Source of the DNA: Meridianimaribacter flavus
GTDB lineage: Bacteria; Bacteroidota; Bacteroidia; Flavobacteriales; Flavobacteriaceae
Assembly: GCF_004366715.1 (NCBI RefSeq)
Contig: NZ_SOQZ01000003.1
Coordinates: forward strand, 253,001 to 317,000
Reading direction: 5' to 3'
DNA: 64,000 bases
Positions 41,844-50,515 of the stretch are shown in pieces. The notes under the pieces were generated by a model, which did not search any database, was not told the DNA's origin, and saw only the letters and a program-made list of their open reading frames with translations. How positions within the stretch are numbered: position 1 is the first letter of the stretch; each line of letters begins with the position of its first letter. The position numbers and the translations under genes were made by a program.

Positions 41844-42941
41844 ATGAGAATATTAGTTGTTGCTGTATTGCTAATTGTGTTAAGTTCATGTAATGATAAG
41901 GTAGCTAAAAGAAGCAATAGTTTTACAAGTGTTGAAATTGAAACTATTATTACAGAAGATTCATTATTAGATGTTAGAGCAATTAAAATTGCGAATGGCA
42001 AAGTTTGGTTTGCTGGTTCTAATGGTAATTTTGGTTTTGAATCAATTGATGAAATGAATAAAGAGAATTCAAATGTATTTGGTTCTTCAGATTTTGGTGA
42101 AAGATTGTCCTATTGGTCAAGACTTTTTAAATCAGATACTTCAGCGCTAGCTATTAGATCAATAGATAAGATTGAAGATGCATTATTTGTGTTATCAATA
42201 GCTTCACCAGCCATGTTATATAAATTTGAAGACAATGAAATTAAACTTGTTTATCAAGAAAACCATCCAAAAGCATTTTACGATTCTATGGATTTTTGGA
42301 ACGACCAAGAAGGTATTGCTATTGGTGATCCAACTGATGATTGTATGAGTGTAATAATTACCAGAGATAGTGGAGAAACATGGACTAAATTGCCTTGTGA
42401 AGATTTACCTAAAACTCTAGATGGTGAAGCGGCTTTTGCTGCAAGTGATACTAATATTGCTATAGTTGACAACCATACTTGGGTTGCTACAGGAGGAAAA
42501 GCGAGCAGAATTTTATATTCACCAGATAAAGGGGCAACTTGGGAAGTTTATGATACTCCAATTATTCAAGGAAAAGAAACTACAGGAATGTACTCTTTGG
42601 ATTTTTATGATGCACAACATGGTTTTGCAATAGGAGGAGATTATACCCAACCTAATGATACTATAGGCAATAAAATACGAACAGAAGATGGAGGGAAAAC
42701 ATGGAGTGTGGTTGCTAACGGAAAAGGACCAGGTTATAGAAGTTGTGTGCAATATGTACCAAATAGTAATGCTAAAGAATTAGTTGCTGTAGGCTTTAAT
42801 GGAATTGACTACACTAATAATGCAGGAGATTCATGGAAGCATCTTAGTGATGAAGGGTTTTATACCATAAGGTTTTTAAACGATTCAGTAGCTTATGCAG
42901 CAGGAAAAGGACGAATTTCTAAGCTTACTTTTAAGAACTAA
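41844..42941 (+). CDS. YCF48/BNR-propeller lipoprotein
   Basis: A 365-residue protein starting at the ATG that follows AAGG and gives MRILVVAVLLIVLSSCNDKV, a lipoprotein signal; the 22 codons upstream in the open frame overlap the terminator hairpin and are unlikely to be coding. Repeats of the BNR type (TRDSGETWTKLP, SPDKGATWEVYD, TEDGGKTWSVVA, TNNAGDSWKHLS) predict a seven-bladed YCF48-like beta-propeller. YCF48 in phototrophs helps assemble photosystem II; the bacterial homologues are of unknown function and often labelled oxidoreductase without evidence. It converges with the second sigma module. Confidence 0.85.
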   Translation: MRILVVAVLLIVLSSCNDKVAKRSNSFTSVEIETIITEDSLLDVRAIKIANGKVWFAGSNGNFGFESIDEMNKENSNVFGSSDFGERLSYWSRLFKSDTSALAIRSIDKIEDALFVLSIASPAMLYKFEDNEIKLVYQENHPKAFYDSMDFWNDQEGIAIGDPTDDCMSVIITRDSGETWTKLPCEDLPKTLDGEAAFAASDTNIAIVDNHTWVATGGKASRILYSPDKGATWEVYDTPIIQGKETTGMYSLDFYDAQHGFAIGGDYTQPNDTIGNKIRTEDGGKTWSVVANGKGPGYRSCVQYVPNSNAKELVAVGFNGIDYTNNAGDSWKHLSDEGFYTIRFLNDSVAYAAGKGRISKLTFKN

Positions 42942-42966
42942 AAAAAGAGCCTGAATAGGCTCTTTA
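42941..42966. terminator. Bidirectional terminator between convergent genes
   Basis: AAAGAGCCT (42944-42952) and AGGCTCTTT (42957-42965) form a perfect 9-bp stem around GAAT, with A and T runs on the two sides. It serves both the YCF48-like gene and the 148-residue gene of module 2. Confidence 0.9.
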
Positions 42967-42971
42967 ATTAT

Positions 42972-43418
42972 TTAGGGATTGTTTTTTCGTTCTTGTCGAC
43001 GTTTTTTAAACTCTTCAAACATTTTTCGTTTAAAGTTTTCTTCGGCGGTTTTAAGCTGCAGGATTTTTTTTGAACTAATCACTTTTCTTAAACTGTCAAA
43101 AAAGTCAGTTCTTAAATTGTGTTTTTCGTTTTCTAGTTTTATAAGATCATCTAAAATAGCTTTAGCTTCAGCTTCAGAAATGTCATTATTTATTTTTCGC
43201 TTCTTTTCTCTAGATAGTTCACGTAGCATGTCTTCTTCTAGCTCATAAGCATTATATATAGGCCAAAACTTTTGTGCTTCACTTTCGGTAAGGTTTAAGT
43301 GTTCTGTTATAAATGCTATTTTTAGTGCGTTAATGCGTTCTTTTTTTTCTTCATGAGATTGAGAAAAAGCAGTTGCAAAAAGGCTAATAAAACAAAGGGA
43401 TACTATTAACTTTTTCAT
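42972..43418 (-). CDS. Spy-like 'sensor of ECF-type sigma factor' (module 2)
   Basis: A 148-residue periplasmic protein with signal peptide MKKLIVSLCFISLFATAFSQ. The helical body has the typical pattern ITEHLNLTESEAQKFWPIYN followed by YELEEDMLRELSREKKRK and charged helices to the C-terminus. This is the family usually annotated as sensor of ECF-type sigma factor in flavobacteria. It comes 2 nt after the anti-sigma-like gene, the last of three genes in module 2, mirroring the Spy-like gene of module 1. Confidence 0.82.
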   Translation of the reverse strand: MKKLIVSLCFISLFATAFSQSHEEKKERINALKIAFITEHLNLTESEAQKFWPIYNAYELEEDMLRELSREKKRKINNDISEAEAKAILDDLIKLENEKHNLRTDFFDSLRKVISSKKILQLKTAEENFKRKMFEEFKKRRQERKNNP

Positions 43419-43420
43419 TA

Positions 43421-43921
43421 TTAATCAGTAATTAAATCTTCAACAGTTGTATTTTCAATAATATAATTTTCAAGGGTGTTTTCGGTTATTGATAGTTCCG
43501 AAAAGTCGTAAATGCTAATATCATCATTGGTAACTAAAGAAGCAAAGTCCTCATTGGTAAAATCTTCTTCACTAATGTAGCTTTCAATAGATGTTAGCTC
43601 TAGGTCATCAAAACTTATTTGGTCTTCAGAACCAAAAAACAAATTAAAAGCTAAAACCATACATGCTGCTATTGCTGCAACTGATGCTGCTTTTTTCCAA
43701 TTAAACAACTTTATAACTTTGGTTTCTGGTTGCGTTTTTACAGCATCTAACACCTTTACATCTAAATTTTCAAAGTAAGACTCAGGTGCTTTAAATCCAT
43801 TAGTATCTATTTTTGAAGATAGCTTAGCTTGATTCAGTATAGAGTCGTCTAAACCTTCAAAATAGTTTTTTGGAGTTTTAAAGCCAGTTGTTTTTATATG
43901 TTCTAATTTTTTGTTTTTCAT
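43421..43921 (-). CDS. Membrane protein, probable anti-sigma factor (module 2)
   Basis: A 166-residue protein with two copies of a short N-terminal motif, GFKTPKNYFEGLDDSIL and GFKAPESYFENLDVKVL (about residues 12-28 and 42-58). A single membrane helix follows (AASVAAIAACMVLAFNLFFG, about 82-101), then a strongly acidic periplasmic part (EDQISFDDLELTSIESYISE). The location between the sigma gene and the Spy-like gene and the membrane topology suggest an anti-sigma factor; the G-F-x-x-P-x-x-Y-F motif recurs in Bacteroidota proteins of this context. The gap to the sigma gene is 32 nt. Confidence 0.7.
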   Translation of the reverse strand: MKNKKLEHIKTTGFKTPKNYFEGLDDSILNQAKLSSKIDTNGFKAPESYFENLDVKVLDAVKTQPETKVIKLFNWKKAASVAAIAACMVLAFNLFFGSEDQISFDDLELTSIESYISEEDFTNEDFASLVTNDDISIYDFSELSITENTLENYIIENTTVEDLITD

Positions 43922-43953
43922 TTGTTTATTTGACTAAAATATACTCAAAAGGT

Positions 43954-44496
43954 TTAATTCGAGGTTAGGTAGTCTTCTATTTTTTTTACTGCAATATGGT
44001 ATGATGCTTTTAATGCTCCTTCACTTGTGTCTAGTATTTCAGCCATGTCTTTGTACTTTATATCATCAAAATATTTCATATTGAATACAAGTTGTTGTTT
44101 TTGAGGCAACGTTGCAATGGCTTGCTGTAATTTTAATTGTATATCGTCTCCTTCAAAGTATACATCAGCTTTTAAATTGGAAATTGAGTGTTGCTGAAGC
44201 TCCTCATTACTAATTTGAAGGTGTTTCGCATTTTTGTTTAAATGAGTTATAGATTCGTTGGTAGCGATACGATACATCCATGAAAACAATTTACTATCTC
44301 CTTTAAAATTATGAATGTTCTTATACACTTTTATAAATGTATTTTGAAGTACATCATCAGCATCATCGTGTGAAATCACAATTTTTCGAATATGCCAATA
44401 TAAGCGTTCCTTGTAAAGCGATAGTAATTCTTTAAAGGCTTGTTCTTTGGTGTTTTCAGTTCTTAATCTAAGTAATAGCTCTTTTTCGTCAGTCAC
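43954..44496 (-). CDS. ECF-type RNA polymerase sigma factor (module 2)
   Basis: A 180-residue group IV sigma factor. Region 2: HIRKIVISHDDADDVLQNTF and IHNFKGDSKLFSWMYRIATN. Region 4: ATLPQKQQLVFNMKYFDDIK with MAEILDTSEGALKASYHIAV. It is the first gene of a three-gene unit (sigma, membrane anti-sigma candidate, Spy-like protein), the same architecture as module 1 in the opposite orientation about 7 kb away. Its upstream region has only a weak match to the module 1 promoter (AGTCTAAA on the minus strand near 44510), so I do not claim cross-regulation. Confidence 0.93.
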   Translation of the reverse strand: MTDEKELLLRLRTENTKEQAFKELLSLYKERLYWHIRKIVISHDDADDVLQNTFIKVYKNIHNFKGDSKLFSWMYRIATNESITHLNKNAKHLQISNEELQQHSISNLKADVYFEGDDIQLKLQQAIATLPQKQQLVFNMKYFDDIKYKDMAEILDTSEGALKASYHIAVKKIEDYLTSN

Positions 44497-44802
44497 TTAT
44501 AAGTTTATTATTTAGACTTTTGAAAATATGAAAAGTTTAATTAAAAAAAGTGGTTTTTTATTTTAAAATTTAAAATACTGATTTGCAATATGTTAATATA
44601 ATTTTTATCGATTAAGTGTAACTTTATTACGACGAAATGCATTTTTTTCTTGCTTTGTAAGAATTTTTGTTTTATGTTTACATCACCTAACCTACTAGCT
44701 TATTGCCAGTGTCCCCAAATCTGGTAATATAAAGAAAGGGATACATCCTAAATAGATGTATCCCTTTTATATTTACTTATTTATTTTAAGTGAAATAGTA
44801 GC
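44497..44802. other. 306-bp intergenic region upstream of sigma gene 2
   Basis: No open reading frame with coding character is seen. It contains the minus-strand upstream region of the sigma gene, an AT-rich stretch, a small potential hairpin at 44703-44729 (ATTGCCAG...CTGGTAAT with one wobble and an unusual CCCC loop), and the terminator of the ABC transporter at 44735-44767. A short non-coding RNA cannot be excluded. Confidence 0.5.
44735..44767 (-). terminator. Intrinsic terminator after the ABC transporter gene
   Basis: AAAGGGATACATC (44735-44747) and GATGTATCCCTTT (44755-44767) form a perfect 13-bp stem with a 7-nt loop. On the minus strand it ends the pgm-ABC transporter transcript about 36 nt after the stop. 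Confidence 0.85.
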
Positions 44803-46626
44803 TTATTCAAAACTCTGCATATCCACAAGTTTTTTGTAAACACCATTTAAAGCAATAAGCTCATTGTGTTTGCCTTGTTCGGCAATTTCACCTTTTTGCA
44901 TTACTATAATTTCATCGGCATTTTGAATGGTTGATAATCTATGCGCTATAACAATTGACGTTCTGTTTTTCATCATGTTTTCTAGTGCAACTTGTACTAA
45001 GCGTTCGCTTTCTGTATCAAGGGCAGAAGTTGCTTCGTCTAAAATCATGATAGGTGGATTTTTTAAGACTGCTCTTGCAATGCTTAAACGTTGTTTTTGA
45101 CCACCAGATAATTTTCCTCCAGAGTCGCCAATGTTGGTGTCTATTCCGTTAGGTAAATCTTTAACAAACTCCCAAGCATTAGCTACCTTTAAGGCTTCAA
45201 TAATTTCTTCATCAGTAGCATCTTTTTTACCAAGAAGAATATTATTTTTTACAGACTCGTTGAATAATATTGAATCTTGAGTAACCAATCCCATAAGGTT
45301 TCTCAACGATTTTTTAGTAAGGTCTTTAATGTTTTCACCATCAATTTCAATGCTACCTTTAGTAACATCATAAAAACGAGTTACAAGATTAGCAATTGTA
45401 GATTTTCCGCTACCTGATTGCCCAACTAAAGCAATGGTTTTGCCTTTAGGTACTTTAATGGAAAAGTTTTTAAGTACTAGATCGTCTTCATATTTAAAAG
45501 ACACATCGTTTATCGCTATTTCAGAATTAAAATCTGATTTGTTTTTGGCGTTAGGTTTATCTTCAAGTGGAGAAGGTGTGTTTAGAATTTCCAGTACTCG
45601 TTCGGCAGCAGCATTTCCTTTTTTTACACTATAGCTTGCTTTGCTTATTGCCTTTGCAGGTGTTAAAATATTGTATGCTAATCCCATATAAACAATAAAT
45701 AAACCAGCCTCTAAGCTACCATCAATTAATACCATTTGTCCTCCATACCATAGTAGAATAGAAATAACCAAAATACCTAAAAACTCACTAGTTGGCGATG
45801 CTAAATTTTGACGGTTAAGTAGGTTATTTGAAAACTTGTTGAATCGTGTTGTAGATTCTTTAAACTTTTCGCCAAATATTTTTTGAGAGTTAAAACCTTT
45901 AATCACTTTAAGTCCACCAAGAGTTTCTTCAATGATAGATAGTAATTGACCTTGTTCACTTTGAACTCTGTCAGAACGTTTTTTTAAGCTTTTTCCAATT
46001 CTGGAAATAATAAAACCAGAAACAGGAATAAAAATAAAAACAAACAACGTGAGTTTAGCACTAATGAGAAACATGGTAATGATTGTAAACAGTATCATTA
46101 ACGGTTCTCTAACAATAAGTTCTAGTATCGACAAGAATGAAGTTTGTATTTCTTGAACATCAGTTGTTATTCTAGCAATAGTATCTCCTTTTCGTTTTTC
46201 AGAAAAATAAGCGATAGGTAAATCTACCACTTTGTCATACAATTCATTTCTTATGTCTTTTAAAACACCGTTTCTTAAAAAGGTGATAAAGTACATTGCT
46301 AAATAGCTAAACAGGTTTTTTAGTAAAAACATACTTACTACCAAAACTACCATAAAAATAAGGACATCGTCATGTCCTTCATTAGCTTTTTGAGTAACAA
46401 AGTAATTTAAATAGCTTTCTAAATAATCTTTAATTTTAGAAATGCCTTCCCAAGTTGGCTTAGTGTTTATTTGTTTGGTTTTATCAAATAACACATTAAG
46501 CATTGGAAATAGTGAAACCATAGCTAAAGTACCAAACAATGCATAAAAAACATTGCTTATAATATTAAGTACAGCATAACTTTTATAAGGTTTCGCAAAG
46601 CGAAGTATTTGCTTAAAGTAATTCAT
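44803..46626 (-). CDS. MsbA-like ABC transporter, fused permease/ATPase
   Basis: A 607-residue half-transporter. Six membrane helices lie in residues about 18-320. The ATPase domain follows, with Walker A GQSGSGKST (about 398-406), the signature LSGGQKQRLSIARAVL and Walker B with MILDEATSALD, then IAHRLSTIQNAD. All catalytic motifs are present. MsbA-type exporters flip lipid A or other hydrophobic molecules across the inner membrane; drug export is the alternative. Its ATG overlaps the stop of the phosphohexomutase gene by one base, indicating translational coupling. Confidence 0.92.
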   Translation of the reverse strand: MNYFKQILRFAKPYKSYAVLNIISNVFYALFGTLAMVSLFPMLNVLFDKTKQINTKPTWEGISKIKDYLESYLNYFVTQKANEGHDDVLIFMVVLVVSMFLLKNLFSYLAMYFITFLRNGVLKDIRNELYDKVVDLPIAYFSEKRKGDTIARITTDVQEIQTSFLSILELIVREPLMILFTIITMFLISAKLTLFVFIFIPVSGFIISRIGKSLKKRSDRVQSEQGQLLSIIEETLGGLKVIKGFNSQKIFGEKFKESTTRFNKFSNNLLNRQNLASPTSEFLGILVISILLWYGGQMVLIDGSLEAGLFIVYMGLAYNILTPAKAISKASYSVKKGNAAAERVLEILNTPSPLEDKPNAKNKSDFNSEIAINDVSFKYEDDLVLKNFSIKVPKGKTIALVGQSGSGKSTIANLVTRFYDVTKGSIEIDGENIKDLTKKSLRNLMGLVTQDSILFNESVKNNILLGKKDATDEEIIEALKVANAWEFVKDLPNGIDTNIGDSGGKLSGGQKQRLSIARAVLKNPPIMILDEATSALDTESERLVQVALENMMKNRTSIVIAHRLSTIQNADEIIVMQKGEIAEQGKHNELIALNGVYKKLVDMQSFE

Positions 46627-48356
46627 TAATTTATTTTCATGTCGTCAACAATGGCGTCAATTTTCGATTCCAATTTTTGTTCCACTGTTTTAAAGTCTGA
46701 CACATTGTCTAATGTAGTGTTTACGCTGATGTAAAACTTAATTTTTGGTTCGGTACCACTTGGTCTAAGTGCTATTTTACTACCATCTTCTGTGTAGTAA
46801 ATCAATACGTTAGATTTTGGAATATCAATGGCTTCTTCAGTATTGTTTTTTACATCTTTTGCAATAGATAATTGGTAGTCTTCAATTCTAACTACTTTTG
46901 AGCCATTAACTTCTTTTAACGGATTTTCTCTAGCATCAATCATCATTTGTTTAATTTCTTGAGCGCCTTCAATTCCTTTTTTGGTTAATGATATTAAACG
47001 CTCTTTATACAATCCATGTTCAGCGTATAAATCAATTAATGCTTCATATAGTGTTTTACCTTCAGCTTTTGCTTGAGCAGCAATTTCACAAGCTAAAAGG
47101 GTAGAGGTTACAGCATCTTTGTCTCTTACGAAATCACCAACCATGAATCCAAAACTTTCTTCACCACCACCAATAAAATCCATATTAGGGAAGTCTTTAA
47201 TCATTTTAGCAATCCATTTAAAACCAGTTAAACCAATTTTGCATTCTACATCATAAGCATTTGCTAAAACCGACATCATAGGAGTAGATACAATTGTAGA
47301 GCCTACAAATTGACTACCATTGATTTTGCCAGAGTTTTTCCATTGTTTTAATAAGAAATCAGTCATTAAAATCATGGTTTGGTTACCATTTAAAATCACC
47401 AATTCATTATCTAGGTTTCTTACAGCAACACCCAAGCGGTCACAATCAGGATCAGTACCAACTACAATATCTCCATTTACTTTTTCAGCAAGTTCCATAG
47501 CCATTTTTAAAGCTTCAGGTTCTTCAGGATTTGGAGATGCTACAGTAGGGAAATCACCATTTGGTTGACGCTGTTCTTCAACTATGTTTACATTTGTATA
47601 ACCAGCTCTTTTTAGAGTTTCAGGAACAGCAGTAATTGAGGTTCCGTGTAAAGAGGTAAATACAATATTTAAGTTTTCTCTGGCTTCTGTGGAGGTGTTA
47701 AAACTTCCATTTCTTACTGAGTTATCAATAAACACATTGTCAATAGCTTCACCTATGTATTCGATTAAATCTGTATTTGCTTCAAATTTAATTTCAGAAT
47801 AATCCAACTTGTTTATTTCAGCAATAATTTCGGCATCTTGTGGTGGTACTAATTGTCCGCCATCTTGCCAATATACTTTGTATCCATTGTATTCTGGTGG
47901 ATTGTGCGAAGCAGTAAGTACAATTCCGCAGTGACAACCTAAATGTTTTAGCGTAAATGAAAGTTCAGGAGTAGCTCTTAAATCTTCAAATAAATACACT
48001 TGAATTCCGTTTGCCGAAAATACATCTGCTACAACTTTACCAAAAGTGTTACTGTTGTGTCTACAATCATAAGCAATGGCAACTTTTATAGTTTCTCCAG
48101 AAAATACTTGTTTTAAGTAATTGCTTAGTCCTTGTGTGTTTTTTCCTAACGTGTATTTGTTAATTCGGTTAGTGCCAAGTCCCATAATACCTCTCATTCC
48201 TCCAGTACCAAACTCAAGGTCTTTGTAAAAGCATTCTTTAAGCTCTTTTGGGTTGGTTGCAATTAAATGTTTTATCTGTTCTTGAGTGTTATCGTCAAAA
48301 GTTGGTGTTAACCAAGTGTTCACTCTCTCTAATAATTCTGGTTCAATATAAATCAT
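46626..48356 (-). CDS. Phosphoglucomutase/phosphomannomutase (phospho-sugar mutase)
   Basis: The 576-residue alpha-D-phosphohexomutase interconverts hexose-1- and hexose-6-phosphates, feeding polysaccharide, lipid A and trehalose precursors. The active-site phosphoserine is in [16 protein letters not shown] (near residue 147), the metal-binding loop is [13 protein letters not shown], the sugar-binding loop is [13 protein letters not shown] and the phosphate-binding loop is [14 protein letters not shown]. The length is that of the bacterial PgcA/PGM2-like subfamily. It overlaps the ABC exporter gene by one base and is probably co-transcribed with it. Confidence 0.94.
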   Translation of the reverse strand: MIYIEPELLERVNTWLTPTFDDNTQEQIKHLIATNPKELKECFYKDLEFGTGGMRGIMGLGTNRINKYTLGKNTQGLSNYLKQVFSGETIKVAIAYDCRHNSNTFGKVVADVFSANGIQVYLFEDLRATPELSFTLKHLGCHCGIVLTASHNPPEYNGYKVYWQDGGQLVPPQDAEIIAEINKLDYSEIKFEANTDLIEYIGEAIDNVFIDNSVRNGSFNTSTEARENLNIVFTSLHGTSITAVPETLKRAGYTNVNIVEEQRQPNGDFPTVASPNPEEPEALKMAMELAEKVNGDIVVGTDPDCDRLGVAVRNLDNELVILNGNQTMILMTDFLLKQWKNSGKINGSQFVGSTIVSTPMMSVLANAYDVECKIGLTGFKWIAKMIKDFPNMDFIGGGEESFGFMVGDFVRDKDAVTSTLLACEIAAQAKAEGKTLYEALIDLYAEHGLYKERLISLTKKGIEGAQEIKQMMIDARENPLKEVNGSKVVRIEDYQLSIAKDVKNNTEEAIDIPKSNVLIYYTEDGSKIALRPSGTEPKIKFYISVNTTLDNVSDFKTVEQKLESKIDAIVDDMKIN

Positions 48357-48440
48357 AAGTTATCTGAAATTGTATATAACAAAAATAAACAATTAGGTAA
48401 ATGTTAAAGTTTAATTAGGCGTTAATTTATAAGAAAAGGA

Positions 48441-49388
48441 TTATAAATTTAGTTCATCCTTAACCAAATAGCGTTTTTTGTCCTGCTTACTTCTTAAAAT
48501 AATCTCACCTAAAAACCCAGCAACAAAAAACTGAGTTCCAATAATCATTGTGGCTAGTGAGATGTAAAATTGTGGTCGTTGGGTTATGAGTCGACCTGTT
48601 GGGTTTAAAAAGAGTTTATCTATTCCTAAGTATAGCGCAAACCCAAAACCAATGGCAAACATAATCACTCCAAGTGCGCCAAAAAGATGCATAGGACGTT
48701 TACCAAAACGCGATAAAAACCAAATGGTGATAAGGTCTAGAAAACCATTAATAAAACGTTCCATTCCAAATTTGGTTTCGCCATATTTTCTAGCTTGATG
48801 TTGCACCACTTTTTCACCAATTTTAGTAAAACCAGCGTTTTTGGCAAGCACAGGAATGTATCTGTGCATTTCGCCATTAACATCAATGTTTTTTACAACT
48901 TTATTATTGTATGATTTTAAACCGCAATTAAAATCGTGCAATTTTACGCCTGATGTTTTTCGTGCAGCCCAATTAAAAAGTTTGGAAGGTAGATTTTTAG
49001 AAATAACCGAATCGAAGCGTTTCTTTTTCCAGCCAGAAACCAAATCGTAACCCTCTTTAACAATCATATTGTAAAGCTCAGGGATTTCGTCAGGATTGTC
49101 TTGCAAATCGGCATCCATAGTAATTACTACTTCACCTTTTGCTTTTTCAAAACCAGCGTGTAGTGCTTGCGATTTCCCAAAGTTTTTAAGAAACCTAATG
49201 CCTTTTACATTTGGATTTTTATTAGATAACGATGTAATGGTCTCCCAAGAGCCATCAGTACTACCATCGTCAATAAATAGAATTTCATAAGAAAAATGAT
49301 TGGATTGCATAACATTTGCAATCCAATCATGTAATTCTGTTAAAGAGTCGCTCTCGTTAAGTAGTGGTATGACTACTGATATGTTCAT
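48441..49388 (-). CDS. GT2-family glycosyltransferase, dolichol-phosphate mannose synthase-like
   Basis: A 315-residue membrane glycosyltransferase. The GT-A domain starts SVVIPLLNESDSLTELHDWI, has the nucleotide-binding FIDDGSTDGSWE and the metal-binding MDADLQDNPDEI (about residues 90-101), and RYIPVLAKNAGF further on. Two C-terminal membrane helices are at about 235-257 (FGALGVIMFAIGFGFALYL) and 275-300 (FYISLATMIIGTQFFVAGFL). This layout is typical of ArnC/GtrB-type enzymes that transfer a sugar to undecaprenyl phosphate. The acceptor and sugar are not predictable. It shares strand and vicinity with DUF4199 and the hexomutase genes. Confidence 0.9.
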   Translation of the reverse strand: MNISVVIPLLNESDSLTELHDWIANVMQSNHFSYEILFIDDGSTDGSWETITSLSNKNPNVKGIRFLKNFGKSQALHAGFEKAKGEVVITMDADLQDNPDEIPELYNMIVKEGYDLVSGWKKKRFDSVISKNLPSKLFNWAARKTSGVKLHDFNCGLKSYNNKVVKNIDVNGEMHRYIPVLAKNAGFTKIGEKVVQHQARKYGETKFGMERFINGFLDLITIWFLSRFGKRPMHLFGALGVIMFAIGFGFALYLGIDKLFLNPTGRLITQRPQFYISLATMIIGTQFFVAGFLGEIILRSKQDKKRYLVKDELNL

Positions 49389-49432
49389 GTAAATGATTTC
49401 TAAATTCTATCGTTCAAAAATAAAGAAATTAT

Positions 49433-49963
49433 TTAAGCTACGTTAGGATCTTTCTTTTTCATTGACAATGCAACAATTAATCCAATTACTGCGTAGAAAA
49501 TTAATTGAAAAGCAACCGATTTTAGCTGATTTCCTAAAGCAAATTGATTTTGGTCAGCCATTTCTGCAATAGCTTTGTCAATCTCAGATTGAGGAGCTCC
49601 AAAATTTTCCATCATTTGTCGAGAAGCTTCAATGACATTTTCTTTTAAAATTTCAGCAGCTTCAGGATCAATAACATTAAATAATAAAACACTCACTGCT
49701 GTACTTAAAATAAAGCCTATTGCTATTGTAATGAAATACGAGGAAAATGCTTGTTTAAAAGAAATAAATCCTCCTAAAAGGCTTTTAGATTTTGCTGTAG
49801 ATACAATTCCAAAAATTAAGATGACCAAGAATAATATGATACCTAACCACCATTTAGTCAACATTTCTAGGTTAACAGCATAAAATAAAACTGTTATTGT
49901 AGAAAGAAATAAACCAAGGTATAAGCCATAGTTTATTGATGAAGATTTAATCGATTTTTCCAT
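49433..49963 (-). CDS. DUF4199 membrane protein
   Basis: A 176-residue integral membrane protein with four hydrophobic segments (about residues 13-30, 36-53, 72-96 and 146-166). The family-typical QAFSSYFITIAIGFILSTAV comes after the second helix, and an amphipathic linker (RQMMENFGAPQSEIDKAIAE) precedes the last helix. DUF4199 is found throughout Bacteroidota with no known function; it often neighbours the GT2 gene seen here, 44 nt downstream, so the two may act together at the inner membrane. Confidence 0.88.
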   Translation of the reverse strand: MEKSIKSSSINYGLYLGLFLSTITVLFYAVNLEMLTKWWLGIILFLVILIFGIVSTAKSKSLLGGFISFKQAFSSYFITIAIGFILSTAVSVLLFNVIDPEAAEILKENVIEASRQMMENFGAPQSEIDKAIAEMADQNQFALGNQLKSVAFQLIFYAVIGLIVALSMKKKDPNVA

Positions 49964-50057
49964 AAGTTTTAGTTGATTTATTAGTTTATATATCTAATAT
50001 GTATTCAAAGATAACAAAACGTTACATGAATTTTAAGAAATAAAAAACAATAAAAAG

Positions 50058-50088
50058 ATTGTACAATAATAAAATTTGCTTAAATTTG
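50058..50088 (+). promoter_or_regulatory. rpmE2 promoter (ATTG-N19-TAAATTTG)
   Basis: The -7 TAAATTTG at 50081-50088 matches TAnnTTTG in full. ATTG at 50058-50061, 19 nt upstream, matches the -33 TTTG at three of four positions. The start codon of L31 is at 50127. Confidence 0.65.
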
Positions 50089-50126
50089 CACCTCGAAAAA
50101 AACGAAACGATAATAAAGCATTAGAG

Positions 50127-50378
50127 ATGAAAAAAGGTATACATCCAGAAAATTATAGACTTGTAGCATTCAAAGATATGTCTAATGATGATGTATTTTT
50201 AACGAAGTCAACTGCAGATACTACAGAAACTTTAGAAGTAGATGGTGTAGAGTATCCGTTAGTAAAATTAGAGATTTCTAGAACATCTCACCCATACTAC
50301 ACTGGTAAATCTAAATTAGTTGATACAGCAGGACGTATTGACAAGTTTAAAAACAAATACGCGAAATTCAAGAAATAA
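50127..50378 (+). CDS. rpmE2: 50S ribosomal protein L31, type B
   Basis: The start is the ATG that gives MKKGIHPENYRLVAFKDMSN; the longer open frame from 50076 overlaps the promoter. The 83-residue product has the type B (cysteine-free, non-zinc) signature: VAFKDMSNDDVFLTKST, the conserved EISRTSHPYYTGKSKLVDTA and GRIDKFKNKYAKF at the end. Type B L31 replaces the zinc form under zinc limitation in many bacteria; here it may be the only version. It stands alone with its own promoter and terminator. Confidence 0.96.
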   Translation: MKKGIHPENYRLVAFKDMSNDDVFLTKSTADTTETLEVDGVEYPLVKLEISRTSHPYYTGKSKLVDTAGRIDKFKNKYAKFKK

Positions 50379-50401
50379 ATTTCTCGAAAATATATTTATT
50401 A

Positions 50402-50434
50402 AAGCCTTTCAACTATTGAAAGGCTTTTTTATTT
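50402..50434 (+). terminator. Intrinsic terminator after rpmE2
   Basis: AAAGCCTTTCAA (50402-50413) pairs with TTGAAAGGCTTT (50417-50428), a 12-bp stem, followed by a T run to 50434. Confidence 0.92.
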
Positions 50435-50515
50435 TAGGCAATTAAGTTACTTTTGGATAAATGAAAGTTTAGGTTTTAAAAGACAACTCTAAACTTTAAG
50501 CTTTAAACTTTTATT

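Noticed and set aside
44505-44535. Second copy of the ECF promoter upstream of sigma gene 2
   Set aside because: Only AGTCTAAA matches the -10 block in part, and no ACAAGT lies 15 nt upstream, so cross-regulation by sigma 1 is not supported.
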